A stretch of 64,000 bases of DNA from Kitasatospora acidiphila (GTDB taxonomy: Bacteria; Actinomycetota; Actinomycetes; Streptomycetales; Streptomycetaceae), in contig NZ_VIGB01000003.1 in the NCBI RefSeq assembly GCF_006636205.1, positions 2,294,001-2,358,000 on the forward strand, read 5' to 3'. Position numbers and translations under genes: made by a program. Below, in pieces: positions 47,001 through 59,500 of this stretch; the first letter of the stretch is position 1; every line of letters begins with the position of its first letter. Below the pieces are notes generated by a model. That model worked only from the letters and a program-made list of their open reading frames with translations, had not been told where the DNA came from and searched no databases.

Positions 47001-47301
47001 TCTCAGCCGCCGCAGCCGCCATCGCCGCGGCCAGGTCCGCCGGGTCCAACTCGGCGGTCGCCAGCTCGAAGCCGGTCTCCTCCGTCTTCAGGATCCGCTG
47101 GTACGGCTGCGAGTCGACCACCGCGAACACCGTGCGCAGCACCTCGTGGCGCCTGATGACATCCCGCAACGCCTCCGCGACTGCCTGCCGGTCCAGCTGA
47201 CCGGTCAGGCGCAGGGCCACCGGCATGTTGTAGGCCGCGTTCGGACCATCCAGCTTGTCAATGAACCACAGCCGACGCTGCGCAAACGACAACGGAATCA
47301 T
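22020..47301 (-). CDS. NRPS subunit B: eight modules and terminal thioesterase
   Basis: Restored length is about 8,428 residues. It starts [19 protein letters not shown] at ATG 47301, whose first base is shared with the TGA of subunit A (TGATG), with GGGGGAG upstream. Five single-base losses interrupt it, at 40375, 39413-39416, 37809-37811, 36528-36532 and 30143-30144. Adding five bases makes the length divisible by three. Domain order: C-A(Ser)-T, E/C-A-T, C-A(Ser)-T, E/C-A-T, C-(A deleted)-T, E/C-A-T, C-A(Ser)-T, E/C-A(Thr)-T-TE. Condensation domains alternate strictly between E/C and LCL types, so the peptide from this subunit should alternate D and L. It carries out the last eight additions and release. 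Oddities are the A-less fifth module and a 90-bp palindromic insertion in the sixth A domain. Confidence 0.92.
26090..29270 (-). other. Module B7: C-A-T, predicted Ser
   Basis: The C domain (about 29270-27910) is nearly identical to that of module B5. The A domain code DVWHFSLVDK equals the EntF Ser code. Carrier LGGHS near 26195. The following E/C domain predicts D-Ser. Confidence 0.83.
27941..29400 (-). repeat. C-domain repeat, copy 1 (partner 33241-34700)
   Basis: Module B7's condensation domain and the preceding carrier region match module B5 at a constant offset of 5,300 bases over roughly 1.46 kb. Much of it is identical, with clustered differences inside. Internal duplication or conversion within one gene. 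Confidence 0.75.
29270..32590 (-). other. Module B6: E/C-A-T, code DAWMVGAVCK (aromatic?)
   Basis: E/C about 32560-31170 (HHMVQDHTS). A domain about 31130-29560. Its code resembles the Phe-type DAW...AVCK group, so an aromatic residue is a weak guess. The domain is broken by the frameshift at 30143-30144 and carries a 30-residue in-frame insertion just before YRTGD. Carrier near 29400. Confidence 0.7.
29904..29993. mobile_element. REP-like palindromic element inserted in frame in an A domain
   Basis: Compared with the sister A domain near 38430, exactly 90 extra bases (30 codons) interrupt [13 protein letters not shown]. The insert holds nested inverted repeats: GGCTGGGGG 29920-29928 with CCCCCAGCC 29942-29950, CCCCAGCC with GGCTGGGG (29972-29979), and the palindrome GGGGGTACCCCC (29958-29969). 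I recognise this as a type of palindromic repeat found between genes in Streptomyces. It adds a Gly/Pro-rich loop without breaking the frame. Confidence 0.8.
32590..34580 (-). other. Module B5: C-(A deleted)-T, no adenylation domain
   Basis: The C domain (about 34560-33210) is complete. It ends [10 protein letters not shown] and is followed directly by [17 protein letters not shown], which aligns with the region after the A8 motif. About 400 residues, including every nucleotide-binding motif, are missing. The small C-terminal subdomain remnant ends [14 protein letters not shown], with the catalytic NGK lost. The carrier (LGGHS near 32700) is intact and has the [14 protein letters not shown] signature. 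It must be loaded in trans or skipped. An E/C domain follows. Confidence 0.85.
33241..34700 (-). repeat. C-domain repeat, copy 2 (partner 27941-29400)
   Basis: It covers the C domain of the A-less module B5 and the end of the B4 carrier. The offset to copy 1 is 5,300 bases throughout. Confidence 0.75.
34580..37830 (-). other. Module B4: E/C-A-T, specificity unknown (code DVFSVAIVYK)
   Basis: The E/C domain (about 37790-36400, HHMVQDHTS) is broken by frameshifts at its start (37809-37811) and end (36528-36532). The A domain (about 36350-34860) has the same code as module C2 and is nearly identical to it in DNA. Carrier near 34700. An LCL domain follows, so the residue is predicted L. Confidence 0.75.
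34759..36302 (-). repeat. Near-identical A-domain repeat, copy 2 (partner 7329-8872)
   Basis: It ends exactly where the two modules diverge, at the linker before the A domain (CTCGAAC in module C2, CGCAAAC here). Confidence 0.9.
37830..40990 (-). other. Module B3: C-A-T, predicted Ser
   Basis: The C domain (about 40970-39620) has HHIAGDGGS, with Gly for the usual Trp after DG. It is interrupted at 40375, and the A domain at 39413-39416. Code DVWHFSLVDK, Ser. Carrier near 37935. The following E/C predicts D-Ser. Confidence 0.8.
40990..44130 (-). other. Module B2: E/C-A-T, specificity unknown (code DALSLGTVMK)
   Basis: E/C about 44090-42720 (HHTVQDHTT). The A domain (about 42690-41250) shares its code and most of its DNA with module A4. 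I cannot match DALSLGTVMK to a characterised substrate. Carrier near 41115. LCL follows, so the residue is predicted L. Confidence 0.75.
44130..47301 (-). other. Module B1: C-A-T, predicted Ser
   Basis: The LCL C domain (HHIAGDGWS) accepts the chain from subunit A. A domain about 45910-44400, code DVWHFSLVDK, Ser. Carrier near 44263. The following E/C predicts D-Ser. Confidence 0.82.
44519..45918 (-). repeat. Ser A-domain repeat, copy 1 (partner 57241-58640)
   Basis: It aligns to module A3 at a constant offset of 12,722 bases with long identical runs. The Ser domains of B3 and B7 form a second close pair (offset 11,730, about 26640-27660 with 38370-39390). Confidence 0.7.
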
Positions 47302-50300
47302 CAGTACTCCCCCTGGTTACGCATCGGCCGCAGTGCGGGCCTTGCCTTCTTCTTCTGTCCAGCCTGATCCGAGAGCCACTTGGCGAGCCCGGCCGGCGTC
47401 GGTGCCTCGAACAGCACCCGGATCGGCACCTCGATGCCCGACACCGCGCGCACGCGGTTCGCCAACTTCGTCACCAACAGCGAGTGGCCGCCCAGTGCGA
47501 AGAAATCGTCCTCCGCGCCGACCACGGACAACCCGAGGACGTTCGCGAAGGCCTCACACGCCAACTCTTCCTCCGCGTTCGCCGGCCCACGGCCCGAACC
47601 CGCGACCACCGCGTAGTCCGGCGCGGGAAGCGCCTTGCGGTCCAACTTGCCGTTCACCGTCACCGGCAACGCGTCCAGTACCACCACCGCCGACGGCACC
47701 ATGAACTGCGGAAGGCGCTCGGCGACATGCCTGCGCACCGCTTCCGCGAGCTCGGCACCGCCGACCTCACCCGTCTCCGCCACCACCGCCGGTTCGGCGG
47801 CCACCAGGTAGGCGACCAGTCGCGTGTCACCCGGAGTGTCCTCACGGGCGACGACCGCGGCCTGCGCCACGCCCGGATGCTCCGCGACCACGGCCTGGAC
47901 CTCTCCCAGCTCGACGCGGAACCCGCGGATCTTCACCTGCTCGTCCACACGCCCCGCGAACACCAGCTGCCCGTTCGCAGTCCACCGTGCCCGGTCGCCC
48001 GTGCGGTACATGCGCTCACCGTTCGAGAACGGCGATGCCACGAACCGCTCCGCGGTCAGACCCGGGCGCTGCGCGTACCCGCGCGCCAGCCCGGGGCCGG
48101 CCACGTACAGGTCGCCCGCCACGCCCACCGGCACCGAGGCCAGCGAGGCGTCCAGCAGGTACACCCGGGTGTTGACGATCGGCGTGCCGATGGTCGGCTC
48201 CTCCTGCGGCCGCAGGGGCGCCGAGATCGCGGCGGCCACTGTCGTCTCGGTCGGCCCGTACCCGTTCAGGAAGCGCCGCCCGTCGGCCCACTGCGCCACC
48301 ACGTCCGCACTCAGCGCCTCGCCCACCGCGGCCACCGTCGACAGCGACGGCAGGCTGCGCGGGTCCATCGCCCCGAGGGCCGCCGGCGGCGCGATCAGGT
48401 GCGTGACCTGGTGACGGTCCACCAGGGCCGCCAAGTCCGGCCCCGGCAGCAGCTGCTGAGAGGTTCCCAGCACCAGTCGGCCGCCGTTGCAGAGCGCCAT
48501 CAGCACCTCGAAGACGATGCCGTCGAAGCCCACCGAAGCGAACTGCAGGACCCGGCTGTCGCTGTCGAAGGCGAAACGCTCGACCTGTGTGCGGATGAGG
48601 CTCGCGACACCCGCGTGCGAGACGACCACGCCCTTGGGGCGTCCGGTCGAGCCGGAGGTGTAAATGACGTACGCCGCGTTCTCCGGCAACAGCCTGGTGG
48701 GGTCGGCGTCGGCCGGAGCCGGGACATCGGCCTCGGCCGCGCCCACCGCGTTCCCGTCCAAGACCAGGACCGGAAGCCCCGACGCAGCCAGCGAGCGCTC
48801 CAGCGCCTCGGTGGTCAGCACACACGCCGGCCGGGTGTCCGCCAGCATGAACGCGACCCGCTCAGCCGGGTGTGAAGGATCGATCGGCAGGTACGCGCCG
48901 CCCGCCTTCCACACCGCCAGGAACGCCACCACCAGCTCCACCGAGCGGTCGGCCAGCACCGCCACCAGCGACTCCGGGCCCACCCCCTGGCCGATCAGCC
49001 GGTGTGCCAGGCGGTTCGCCCGGGCGTTCAACTCCGCGTACGACAGCCGCACGTCCCCGAACTCGACGGCGATCGCCTCAGGGGCCCGGGCCACCTGGGC
49101 CGCGAACAGCTGCGGCACGGTGGCGGGCGAGACTGCCTGCGCCGTGGCGTTCCACTCCTCGACGACCTGACGGCGCTCCGCCGGATCGAGCACGTCCACG
49201 GTTGCGACCCGCGCCGCGGGAGACTCCACCAACGCGGTCAACACCCGCACGAACCGCGCCCCGAGACGCTCCGCCGTCGCCGCGTCGAACAAGTCCGCCG
49301 CTGCCAGGAGCACACCCCCCAAGCCGGCCGGCCCACCCTCGGCGTCGAAGGCCTCACCCAGGCTCAGGTCCAGGTCGAACTTGCCGAACACCGGACCGGC
49401 GGACACCCGTCCGACGCGCAGACCGGGCAGCTCCAGCCCTGCCGACCCCGCGTTCTGGACGGTCAGCATCACCTGGAACAGCGGGTGCCGTGCCATCGAA
49501 CGGGCCGGGGAAAGCTCCTCCACCAGCTTCTCGAACGGCACGTCCTGGTGCGCGAACGCCCCCAGGCTGGCCTCCCGGACCCGCTCCAGCACCTCGTCGA
49601 AGGTCGGGTCACCGGAAAGGTCGGTCCGCAACACGAGCGTGTTGATGAAGAACCCGACCAGGTCGTCCAGCGCCTCGTCGGTGCGCCCGGCGATCACCAT
49701 CCCGATCGGGATGTCCGTTCCCGCACCCAGGCGGTTCAACGTCACCGCCAATGCCGCCTGCAGCACCATGAACAGGGTCACCCCCCGCTCCCGGGCCACC
49801 TCCAGCACCCGCGCGTGCAGCTCGGCCGGAGCCTCCAGCAGCACCTCGTGCCCACGGTGCGAGGCGACCGCCGGGCGCCGGCGATCGGTCGGCAGCTCCA
49901 ACTCCTCCGGCGCCCCCGCCAACGCCTCCCGCCAGTACGCCACCTGCCCGGACAGCACACTGTCCGGGTCCTGCTCGTCACCGAGCAACTCCCGCTGCCA
50001 CAACGCGTAGTCCGCGTACTGCACCGGCAGTGCAGCCCAGTCGGGCTCCCGGCCCTCCAGTCGAGCGGCGTACGCCGTAGAGATGTCCCGCGCCAGCGCA
50101 CCGGTCGACCAGCCGTCACTGGCGATGTGGTGCACCAGCACCACCAGCACGTGCTCCTCCGGCGCCACCACGAATACCGTCGCCCGCAGCGGAATCTGCG
50201 TGGCCAGATCGAACAGGTGGCCCGAGGCCTCGGCCACCGCCGCATCCAGCCCGTCCGGCTCGACCGCAACAACCGGCACCTCGAACCCGGCCTCGTCGGC

Positions 50301-50560
50301 CGCCAGCACCCGCTGGAACGGCTCGCCGTCCACCACCGGGAACACCGTGCGCAGCACCTCGTGCCGACCCACCACGTCCAGCAGCGCTTCTGCGAGGGCC
50401 TCCCGGTCCAACGCTCCGTTCAGGCGCAGCGCCATCGGAATGTTGTAGGTCGCACTCGGACCCTCCAACTGCCCCAGGAACCACAGCCGACGCTGCGCGA
50501 ACGACAGCGGCACCCGCTCCGGACGCACCACCGGCACCAACGCAGTGCGGCCCTCGCCGG
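47301..50560 (-). other. Module A6: C-A-T-tail, specificity unknown (code DGFIAVGVAK)
   Basis: LCL C domain (HHIASDGWS, about 50540-49200). The A domain (about 49160-47650) has FDGIVFEV at A4 and all catalytic motifs. Its code matches nothing I know. Carrier near 47490. The residue passes to subunit B through an LCL domain, so it is predicted L. Confidence 0.75.
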
Positions 50561-53500
50561 CCTCAACCAGCCACGCCGCGACCGCGGCAGGCGTCGGCCG
50601 CTCGAACAGCACCCGCAGCGGCAGCTCCACCCCCAGCATCGCACGCACCCGGCTCACCAACCGCATCGCCAGCAGGGAGTGGCCACCGAGAGCGAAGAAG
50701 TCGTCCTCCATACCGACCCGGTCCAGGCCCAGGACCTGCGCGAACGCCTGGCACAGCAACTCCTCCTGCACCGTCACCGGACCCCGACCCGCACCGACCA
50801 GACCCGTGTAGTCCGGTGCGGGCAGGGCCTTGCGGTCCACCTTGCCGTTCACCGTCAGCGGCAGCTCGTCCAGCACCACCACCACGGAGGGCACCATGTG
50901 CTCCGGCAGCCGCTCACCGAGGTAACCGCGCACCGCCTCGGCGATCCCCACCGCCTCGTCCTCATCGGCAACCACGTACGCCACCAGGCGCCTGTCCCCC
51001 GGCACGTCCTCGCGCACCATCACCGCAGCCTGCGCCACCTGCGGATGCCCGGCCACCACAGCCTGCACCTCACCCAACTCGATCCGGAACCCACGGACCT
51101 TCACCTGCTCATCCGCACGCCCCAGATACTCCAGCCGGCCATCCGCAGTCCAGCGTGCCCGGTCCCCCGAGCGGTACATGCGCTCACCCGCACCGAACGG
51201 GCAGGCGACGAACCGCTCCGACGTCAACCCCGCACGACCCAGATACCCCCGAGCCAACTGCGCACCCGCGATGTACAACTCACCCGCCACACCCACCGGA
51301 ACCGGCTGCAAACTGCCATCCAGCACGAACAGGCGGGTGTTGGCGATCGGACGACCGATCGACACCGTGTCGGCGATGTCCTGGCCCGCGGTCAGCTCGA
51401 AGACACAGCAACCCACCACCGTCTCCGTGGGCCCGTACTCGTTCACCACCACCGAGTCGGGAACCCGCGCCAGCCAGGCCCGGACGTCGGCGCCGTGCAG
51501 CGCCTCACCACCCACCACCAGACGACGCGTCGAACCCACAGCCTGCTCGTCCGACACCAGCTCCGCCAGCAACGGCAGATGACCCGGCACCGCCTTCACC
51601 AACCCGAACCCGCCCCGGCCAGCAAGCAGTTCGGCCAGGCCCTCCGCACCACCAGCCGCACTCGCCACCACCGGCGAACCCGACGCCAGCGGCACCACCA
51701 CACTCGTCACCGTCAAGTCGAACGACAACGACGAATGCAGCGGCGCACCACCACCCCCCTCCATCCCATACGCCCCAACCGCCCACCGCACATAGTTCGC
51801 CAACCCGCCATGCGTGACCGCCACACCCTTCGGCCGGCCCGTCGACCCCGACGTATAGATCACATACGCCAACTGCCCAGGCAGCACATCGAGTTCAGGA
51901 GCCGTGGAGGGATGAGCAGTCAACTCCAGAGCAGCCAGGTCAAGTCCACCCGTCCCCAGCACCACCCGCGCGCCACTGTCCGACACCATGAACGCCAACC
52001 GCTCAGCCGGATACTCCGGGTCCAACGGCACATACGCCGCCCCGCCTTCCACACCCCCAGCATCGCGGCAACCATCTCCACACCACGCGGCAGACACAAC
52101 CCCACCACCGACTCGGCACCCACACCCTGCGCCCGCAGGTAATGCGCCAACCGGTTGGCCCGAGCGTCCAGTTCAGCGAACGACACTGCCACGTCATCGG
52201 CCACCACCGCCACCGCATCCGGTGTCCGCGCCACCTGCGCCGCGAACAACCCCGGCACCAACCCAGAACCGAACTCCACCCCCGTCCGATTCCACTCCTC
52301 CACCACCAGGCGACGCTCCGCCTCACCCATCACATCCACCGCCGACAAGCGCAACTCCGGCGCCTCGTCCAGAACGGCGACGAGGTTGGCCAGGGTGGCG
52401 TGCAGCAGCTCGCAGATCTGCTGTGCGTCGGCCGGTGCCACCGCCTCGACGCTCACTGCGAACCCGGTGGTGCGATCGTCGATGGACACGCTCACGGGGT
52501 AGTTGTTGTGGTCGCTCGCGCCCATCAGCCTGACGCCCTCAAGACTGGGACCGGTCCCCTGAGCCGATGCCTGGCTGTGGCGGTAGTTGAAGATCGAGGT
52601 GAACAGCGGGCTGCCACCTGCCACTCCACTCGCCTGCTGCGCCAGCGACAGCGGCGCGTGCTCGTGCACCAGCAGCTCGGCGAGCTGGCGCCGCATGCCG
52701 TCCAGCGCCTCGGTCGTGCTCTGCCCGGCGACCCGGACGCGCACCGGAAGGGTGTTGATGAACAGACCCGGCACCCGGTCCGAACCGGCACCGGCGTTCA
52801 TCCGGCCGAACAGCACCGTGCCGAACACCACATCGTCACGGCCCGACAGCGACGCCAGCACCCGCGCCCACGCCAGGTGGAACACCGTGGCGGCGGTCAC
52901 TCCCCGGTCCCGTGCCACGTCCCGGATGCGACTCGCCAATTCACTGTCCACCGGCAGCTGCACGCGCACCAAGCCGGTGCCGTCACCGTGCACGTCCAGC
53001 GCACCGAAGGGCGCGGTCGTCTCGGTGACGTCGCCGAGCAGCTCGGTGAAGTAGCGCTCGTGCTCCTCGCGCGGCACACCGAGGCGGGCCTGGGCGACGA
53101 AGTCGCGGAACGGCAGCGGCTCCGGCAGCGTGTCGGCACGGCCGGACATGACCGCCCGCAGCTCCCCGAGCAGCACGTCCATGGTCGTGTGGTCCTGCAC
53201 CAGGTGGTGGATCCGCAGCAGGGCCAGCCAGCGGCCACTGCCGGGCTCCGCCGCGATGTGCACGCGGATCAGCGGCGCGCTGGCGAGATCCATCCAGGCC
53301 TCGCCCAGCGCGGTCAACTGCTCGACCGGCTCGGGGCCCTGCGGGTCCAGCACGACCTCCTGGACCGGCAGCTCCACCCGACGCGACACCACCTGCACCG
53401 GCTCGGCCAGGCCCTCCCACACGATCCCCGTGCGGTAGACGTCATGCCGGGCGATCACCTGCCGCAACGCGTCCAGGAACGCCTCCACCCGCTCCCGGGA

Positions 53501-56500
53501 GTCGAACCCGAGCACGAACGGCACCGCGTACACATCGGCCTCGCCGCCGTCGCGGTCGGCGAGCAGGTGGTGGAAGAAGAGCCCCTCCTGGAGCGGGGCC
53601 AGCGGATAGACGTCCGCCACATTGGCCGCGCCGCCCTCGACCTTCGCCACGATCCGCTCGATCTGCGCCGCGGTGAGCTCCACCAGCGGCAGCATCTCCG
53701 GCGTGATCTCGACGGCACCCTCGGGAATCAGGTTCGCCGGCACCACCACCTGGACCGGCCCGGCAGAATCGGCCAGACCGGCCGGCGTCGGCGTCTCGAA
53801 GAGCGCCCTCACCGAGACCGACACGCCTCGCGCCCGGAGATTCTCCACCAGGGAGACCGCGAGCAGCGAGTGTCCGCCCAGCACGAAGAAGTCGTCGTCG
53901 ACACCGACTCGGTCGAGTCCGAGGACCTCGGCGAACGCCTGGCACAGGAGCTCCTCCTGCACCGTCGCCGGCGCCCGACCAGTGCCCGCCGCGTACTCCG
54001 GTGCCGGCAAGGCCTTGCGGTCCAGCTTGCCGTTCACCGTCAACGGCAACTCCTCCAGCACCACCACCGTCGACGGAACCATGTAGGACGGCAACCGCCC
54101 AGCCACGAACTCCCGCACAGCGGTGGACAGTTCGGTGCTGTCGCCATCCCCGACGACGTAGGCAACCAGGCGCGGGTCCTCACCCGCCCGCTCCTGACGG
54201 GTCACGACCACGGCCTGCGCCACGCTCGGGTGCTCGGCCACCACCGCCTGGACCTCGCCCGGCTCGATCCGGAAACCACGGATCTTCACCTGCTCATCCG
54301 CACGCCCCGCGAACACCAACTGCCCGTCCACGCTCCACCGCGCCCGGTCACCCGTGCGGTACATCCGCCCACCATCACCGAACGGCGACGCCACGAACCG
54401 CTCCGCCGACAGCCCCGCACGACCCACATAGCCACGCGCCAACTGCCCACCCGCGATGTACAACTCACCCGCCACACCCACCGGCACCGGCCGCAGATGC
54501 CCATCCAGCACAAACAGCCGCGTGTTCGCCACCGGCGCGCCCATCGGCACCACCGAACCCGAACCGTCCACCCGCCCGGCCGTCACCATCACCGTCGACT
54601 CGGTCGGACCATACGTGTTCACCAACCGCCGCCCCGCACCCCAAGCGCGCGCCTGCTCCACCGAAATCGGCTCCGCACCCACCAACACCGTCGACAACCC
54701 CGGCAGCTCAGCAGGATCCAGCACCGCCAGCAGCGACGGCACCACACTCGCCACCCCAACCCCACCCCGCGCAGCATCTTCACCAGCAGACCCGCATCAG
54801 CCCGCTCCCCCGCCGACGCCACCACCAGCGTCCCACCCGCCGACAACGTCAACACGACATCCAACACCGAGGCGTCGAAGCTGAACGACGCGAACTGCAG
54901 CACCCGCGTCCCCACCTGCACACCCAGGTGCGGACCCAACGCCACAGCCATACCAGCCACCGCACCATGAGTGACCGCCACACCCTTCGGCCGACCCGTC
55001 GACCCCGACGTATAGATCACATACGCCAACTGAGCCCCAGTCAGATCCACATCGGGCGCCGTGGACGGCTGAGCCGCCACCTCCGGCCCGGCCACATCCA
55101 CCCCGCCCTCACCCACCACCAGACAGGCACCACTGTCCGACACCATGAACGCCAACCGCTCCGCGGGATACTCCGGGTCCAGCGGCACATACGCCGCCCC
55201 CGCCCTCCACACACCCAGGATCGCGGCAACCATCTCCACACCGCGCGGCAGGCACAGACCCACCACCGACTCGGCACCCACACCCCGACCCACCAGGAAA
55301 TGCGCCAGCCGGTTCGCCCGCGCATCCAACTCCGCATACGACAGCTCGACACCCTCACACACCACCGCCACAGCGTCAGGCAACTCCGCAGCCCGCCGCG
55401 CCACCAAGTCCGGCACCAGCGAACCAACCTCCACCGACGGACCATTCCAGCCGGTCAGGACCAGAGCACGCTCAACCTCACCCAGCACATCCACCGAAGC
55501 AAGACGCGTACCAGGCGCCGCAGCGACCTCGTCCAACACCCGGACCAGCCAGTCACCCATCCGCCGCACGGTCTCCGCGTCGAACAGGTCCGCAGCGGCG
55601 AGCAGCGAACCGCGCAGACCAGCCGGCCGGCCCTGCTCGTCGAAGACCTCACCAAGGCTCACATCCAGGTCGAACTTCGCGGGCAGCACCCGGGGGGGCC
55701 CGGGAGCGGGCCGGGCCGCAGGCCGGGCAGCTCCAGCCCGGCCGAGCCGACGTTCTGGACGGTGAGCATGACCTGGTGCAGCGGATGCCGAGCCAGCGAG
55801 CGCACCGGCGCGAGTTCCTCCACCAGCCGGTCGAACGGCACGTCCTGGTGGCCGAAGGCACCGAGAGCGGCCCCGCGGACCCGCTCCAGCACCTCGGTGA
55901 ATGTCGGGTCGCCGGACAGGTCGGTGCGCACCACCAGGGTGTTGACGAAGAACCCGATCAGGTCGTTGAGCGCCTCGTCGGTGCGCCCGGCGACCGGCGA
56001 GCCGATCGGGATGTCGGTGCCGGCGCCCAGTCGGTTGAGGGTGACCGCCAATGCCGCCTGGAGCACCATGAACAGGGTCGCGCCCTGTTCCCGGGCCAGC
56101 GCGGTCAGTCGCTGGTGGGTCTCGGCGGAGACGGTCAGCTCCACACTCTCGCCGCGGTGGGAGGCGACCAACGCCCGCAGCCGGTCGGTCGGGAGCTCCA
56201 GCTCCTCCGGCGTGTCGGCCAGCGCCGCCCGCCAGTAGGCCAACTGGCCGGAGAGGACACTGTCCGGGTCGCTCTCGTCCCCGAGCAACTCCCGCTGCCA
56301 CAACGCGTAGTCCGCGTACTGCAGCGGCAGCGCCGCCCAGTCCGGTACCTGACCGGCCAGCCGAGCCGTGTAGGCGGCCGACAGGTCCCGCGCCAGCGGA
56401 CCGGTGGACCAGCCGTCGGCGGCGATGTGGTGCATCACCACGGCCAGTACGTGATCCTCCGGGCTCAGCGCCAACAGCGTCGCCCGCAACGGTAGCTCTG

Positions 56501-59500
56501 CCGCCAGATCGAAGGCGTGCCCAAGCGCCTCGGACACGGCAGAGGCCAGCTCCTGCGGCGCCACCTCGACCACTGCCAGCTCGAATCCGGCCTCCTCGAC
56601 CGGCAGCACGCGCTGGTAGGGCTCGCCGTCCGCCGCCGCGAACACGGTCCGCAGCACCTCGTGGCGGTCGACCACGTCCCGCAACGCCGCAGCCAGGGCC
56701 TCCTGGTCCAGCTCCCCGGTCAGCCGCAGCGCCATCGGGATGTTGTAGGTCGCACTCGGACCCTCCAACTGCCCCAGGAACCAGAGTCGCTGCTGGGCGA
56801 AGGAGAGCGGGATCCGCTCGGGTCGCACGCGGGCGGCCGGCGCCAACCGGCCCGGTGCCGCTTCCGCCAGCCGGGCCGCCAGGCGGGCCGGCGTCGGCGC
56901 CTCAAAGAGCACCTGCGGCAGCAACTCCACATCGAGCAGGGCACGAACCCGGCTCATCAGCCACATGGTGAGCAGCGAGTGACCGCCCAGGGCGAAGAAG
57001 TCGTCGTCCACGCCGACGCTCTCCAGGCCCAGGACATGGGCGAACGCCCCGCAGAGGATCTCCTCCTGCATCGTGACCGGGCTGCGGCCGGTGCCGACCG
57101 TGATGTCCGGGGCGGGCAGGGCCTTGCGGTCCAGCTTGCCGTTCACCGTCACCGGCAGCGCGTCCAGCACCACCACCGCCGACGGCACCATGTACGCCGG
57201 CAGCCTCTCACCCGCGAGCTCCAGCAACAGTGAGATGAGTTCGTCCGACGGCGTGTCCGAGTCGGCCGGAACGGCGTACGCCACCAGGCGCATGTCGCCC
57301 GGGACGTCCTCGCGAGCGACGACCGCGACCTGGGCCACGGCAGAGTGGGCGGCCAGGACGGTCTGCACCTCGCCGGGCTCGATCCGGAAACCGCGGATCT
57401 TCACCTGGTCATCGGCACGGCCCAGATACACCAGCTGACCATCAGCGTTCCAGCGGACCCGGTCACCCGTGCGGTACATCTGCTCGCCGCTGCCGAACGG
57501 GCAGGCCACGAACCGCTCCGCTGTCAGACCGGCACGCCCCACATACCCGCGCGCCAACTGCACACCGGCCAGGTACAGCTCACCCTCGACACCCACCGGC
57601 ACCGGGGACAGCGAACCGTCCAGCACATACACCCGGGTGTTGGCCACCGGCCCACCGATCGGCACCACCGCACCATCACCCACGGCGCAGCGCGCGGCCG
57701 TGACGTCGACGGACGCCTCGGTGGGCCCGTACAGGTTGAACAGCGGCACACCGTCCAGTAGTTCGAGGAACCGGTCCCGCAACGGCGCCGCCAGCGCCTC
57801 ACCACTGCAGAACACCGCCCGCAAACCCGTGCAGTCGACAGCCGCCGACTCCCGCAGGAACGCCTCCAGCATCGACGGCACAAAGTGCGTCACCGTGATG
57901 TTCTGACGCTGGATCAACTCAGCCAGATAGGCAGGCTCACGGTGACCACCGGGGCGTGCCAGCACCAGCGCCGCACCCTGCACCAACGGCCAGAAGAACT
58001 CCCACACGCTGACGTCGAACCCGAACGGCGTCTTCTGCAGCACCCGATCCCCGGCCGACAGACCGGACAACTCCTGCATCCACGCCAGACGGTTCACGAT
58101 CCCCGCATGCGGCACCGCAACACCCTTGGGCCGACCCGTCGACCCCGACGTGAAGATCACATACGCCGGATGCGCCGGCAACACCTCCACCACGGGCGCC
58201 TGCACCGGCAGACCCGCCAACTCCGAGACGACCAGCGGGTGGTCGACCAGGACCCGGGCCACATCGTCGGGCACCGACGCCTCCAACGCAGTGGTGCTGA
58301 GCACGCACACCGGCCCGGCATCCGCCAGAACCGCCGCGATACGACCGGCCGGATACTCCGGATCCACCGGCAGATACGCACCACCAGCCTTCAACACCGC
58401 CAACAGCGACACCACCAGCTCCACGGAGCGCTCCATCAGCACCGCGACCACCGACTCCGGACCAACCCCCAGCCCGACCAGCAACCGCGCCAACCGGTTC
58501 GCCCGCGCATCCAACTCCGCGTACGACAGCTCCACCCCCTCGAACACCACCGCCACCGCATCCGGCGTCCGCGCCACCTGCGCCGCGAACAACCCCGGCA
58601 ACGTCGCATCCACCAGCGGCCGAGCAGTGTCGTTCCACTCCTCCACCACAAGGCGACGCCCGGCGGCGTCCAGCACCGCCACGTCGGCGAGCCGCGACTC
58701 GGGCGCGTCCACGAGCGAGGCGGCGAGGTTTTCGACGGCGGCGTTCATCAGGGCGCAGATCTGCTCGGCATCGGCCGGAGCCACCGCGAGCACGCTGAAC
58801 GAGAAGCCGGTGCCGAGGTCGTCGACCGAGACGCTCAGTGGGTAGTTGGTCCGGTCCTGCGAGGTGAGCATCGTGATGCCCTCGAGGGCCGTGCCCGGCT
58901 CCGGAGCCGCGACCTCGTTGTGCCGGTAGTTGAAGATCGAGGTGAACAGCGGGCTGCCGCCCGTCACCCCGCTCGCCTGCTGCGCCAGCGACAGCGGCGC
59001 GTGCTCGTGCACCAGCAGTTCAGCCAACTGCCGCCGCACTCCGGACAGCGCCTCGGCCACGCCCTCCACACCCACCCGCACGCGCATCGGCAGGGTGTTG
59101 AGGAACAGCCCCGGCACCCGGTCCGAACCGGCACCGGAGTTCATCCGGCCGAACAGCACCGTGCCGAACACCACATCGTCACGGCCCGACAGCGATGCCA
59201 GCACCCGCGCCCACGCCAGGTGGAACACCGTGGCCGCGCTGACACCGTTCGAGCGTGCCAGATCACGGACACGAGCCGCGAGTTCGCCCTCCACGTGGAA
59301 GCGCGCATGGGCCGTGGTGGTGCCGTCGTTGTGCACATCCAGGATGCCGTAGGGCGCCGTCGTCTCCTCGATGTCACCGAGCAGTTCGGCGAAGTAGCGC
59401 TCGTGCTCCTCACGCGGCACGCCCAGGCGGGCCTGCGCCACGAAGTCGCGGAACGGCAGCGGCTCGGGCAGCGAGGCACTGCGACCGGACAGGAACGCGC

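Noticed and set aside
22020..47301. Subunit B as a decayed pseudogene or a set of separate small NRPS genes
   Set aside because: Each break is a single lost base with domain sequence continuing in the next frame and no start signals at the internal fragments.
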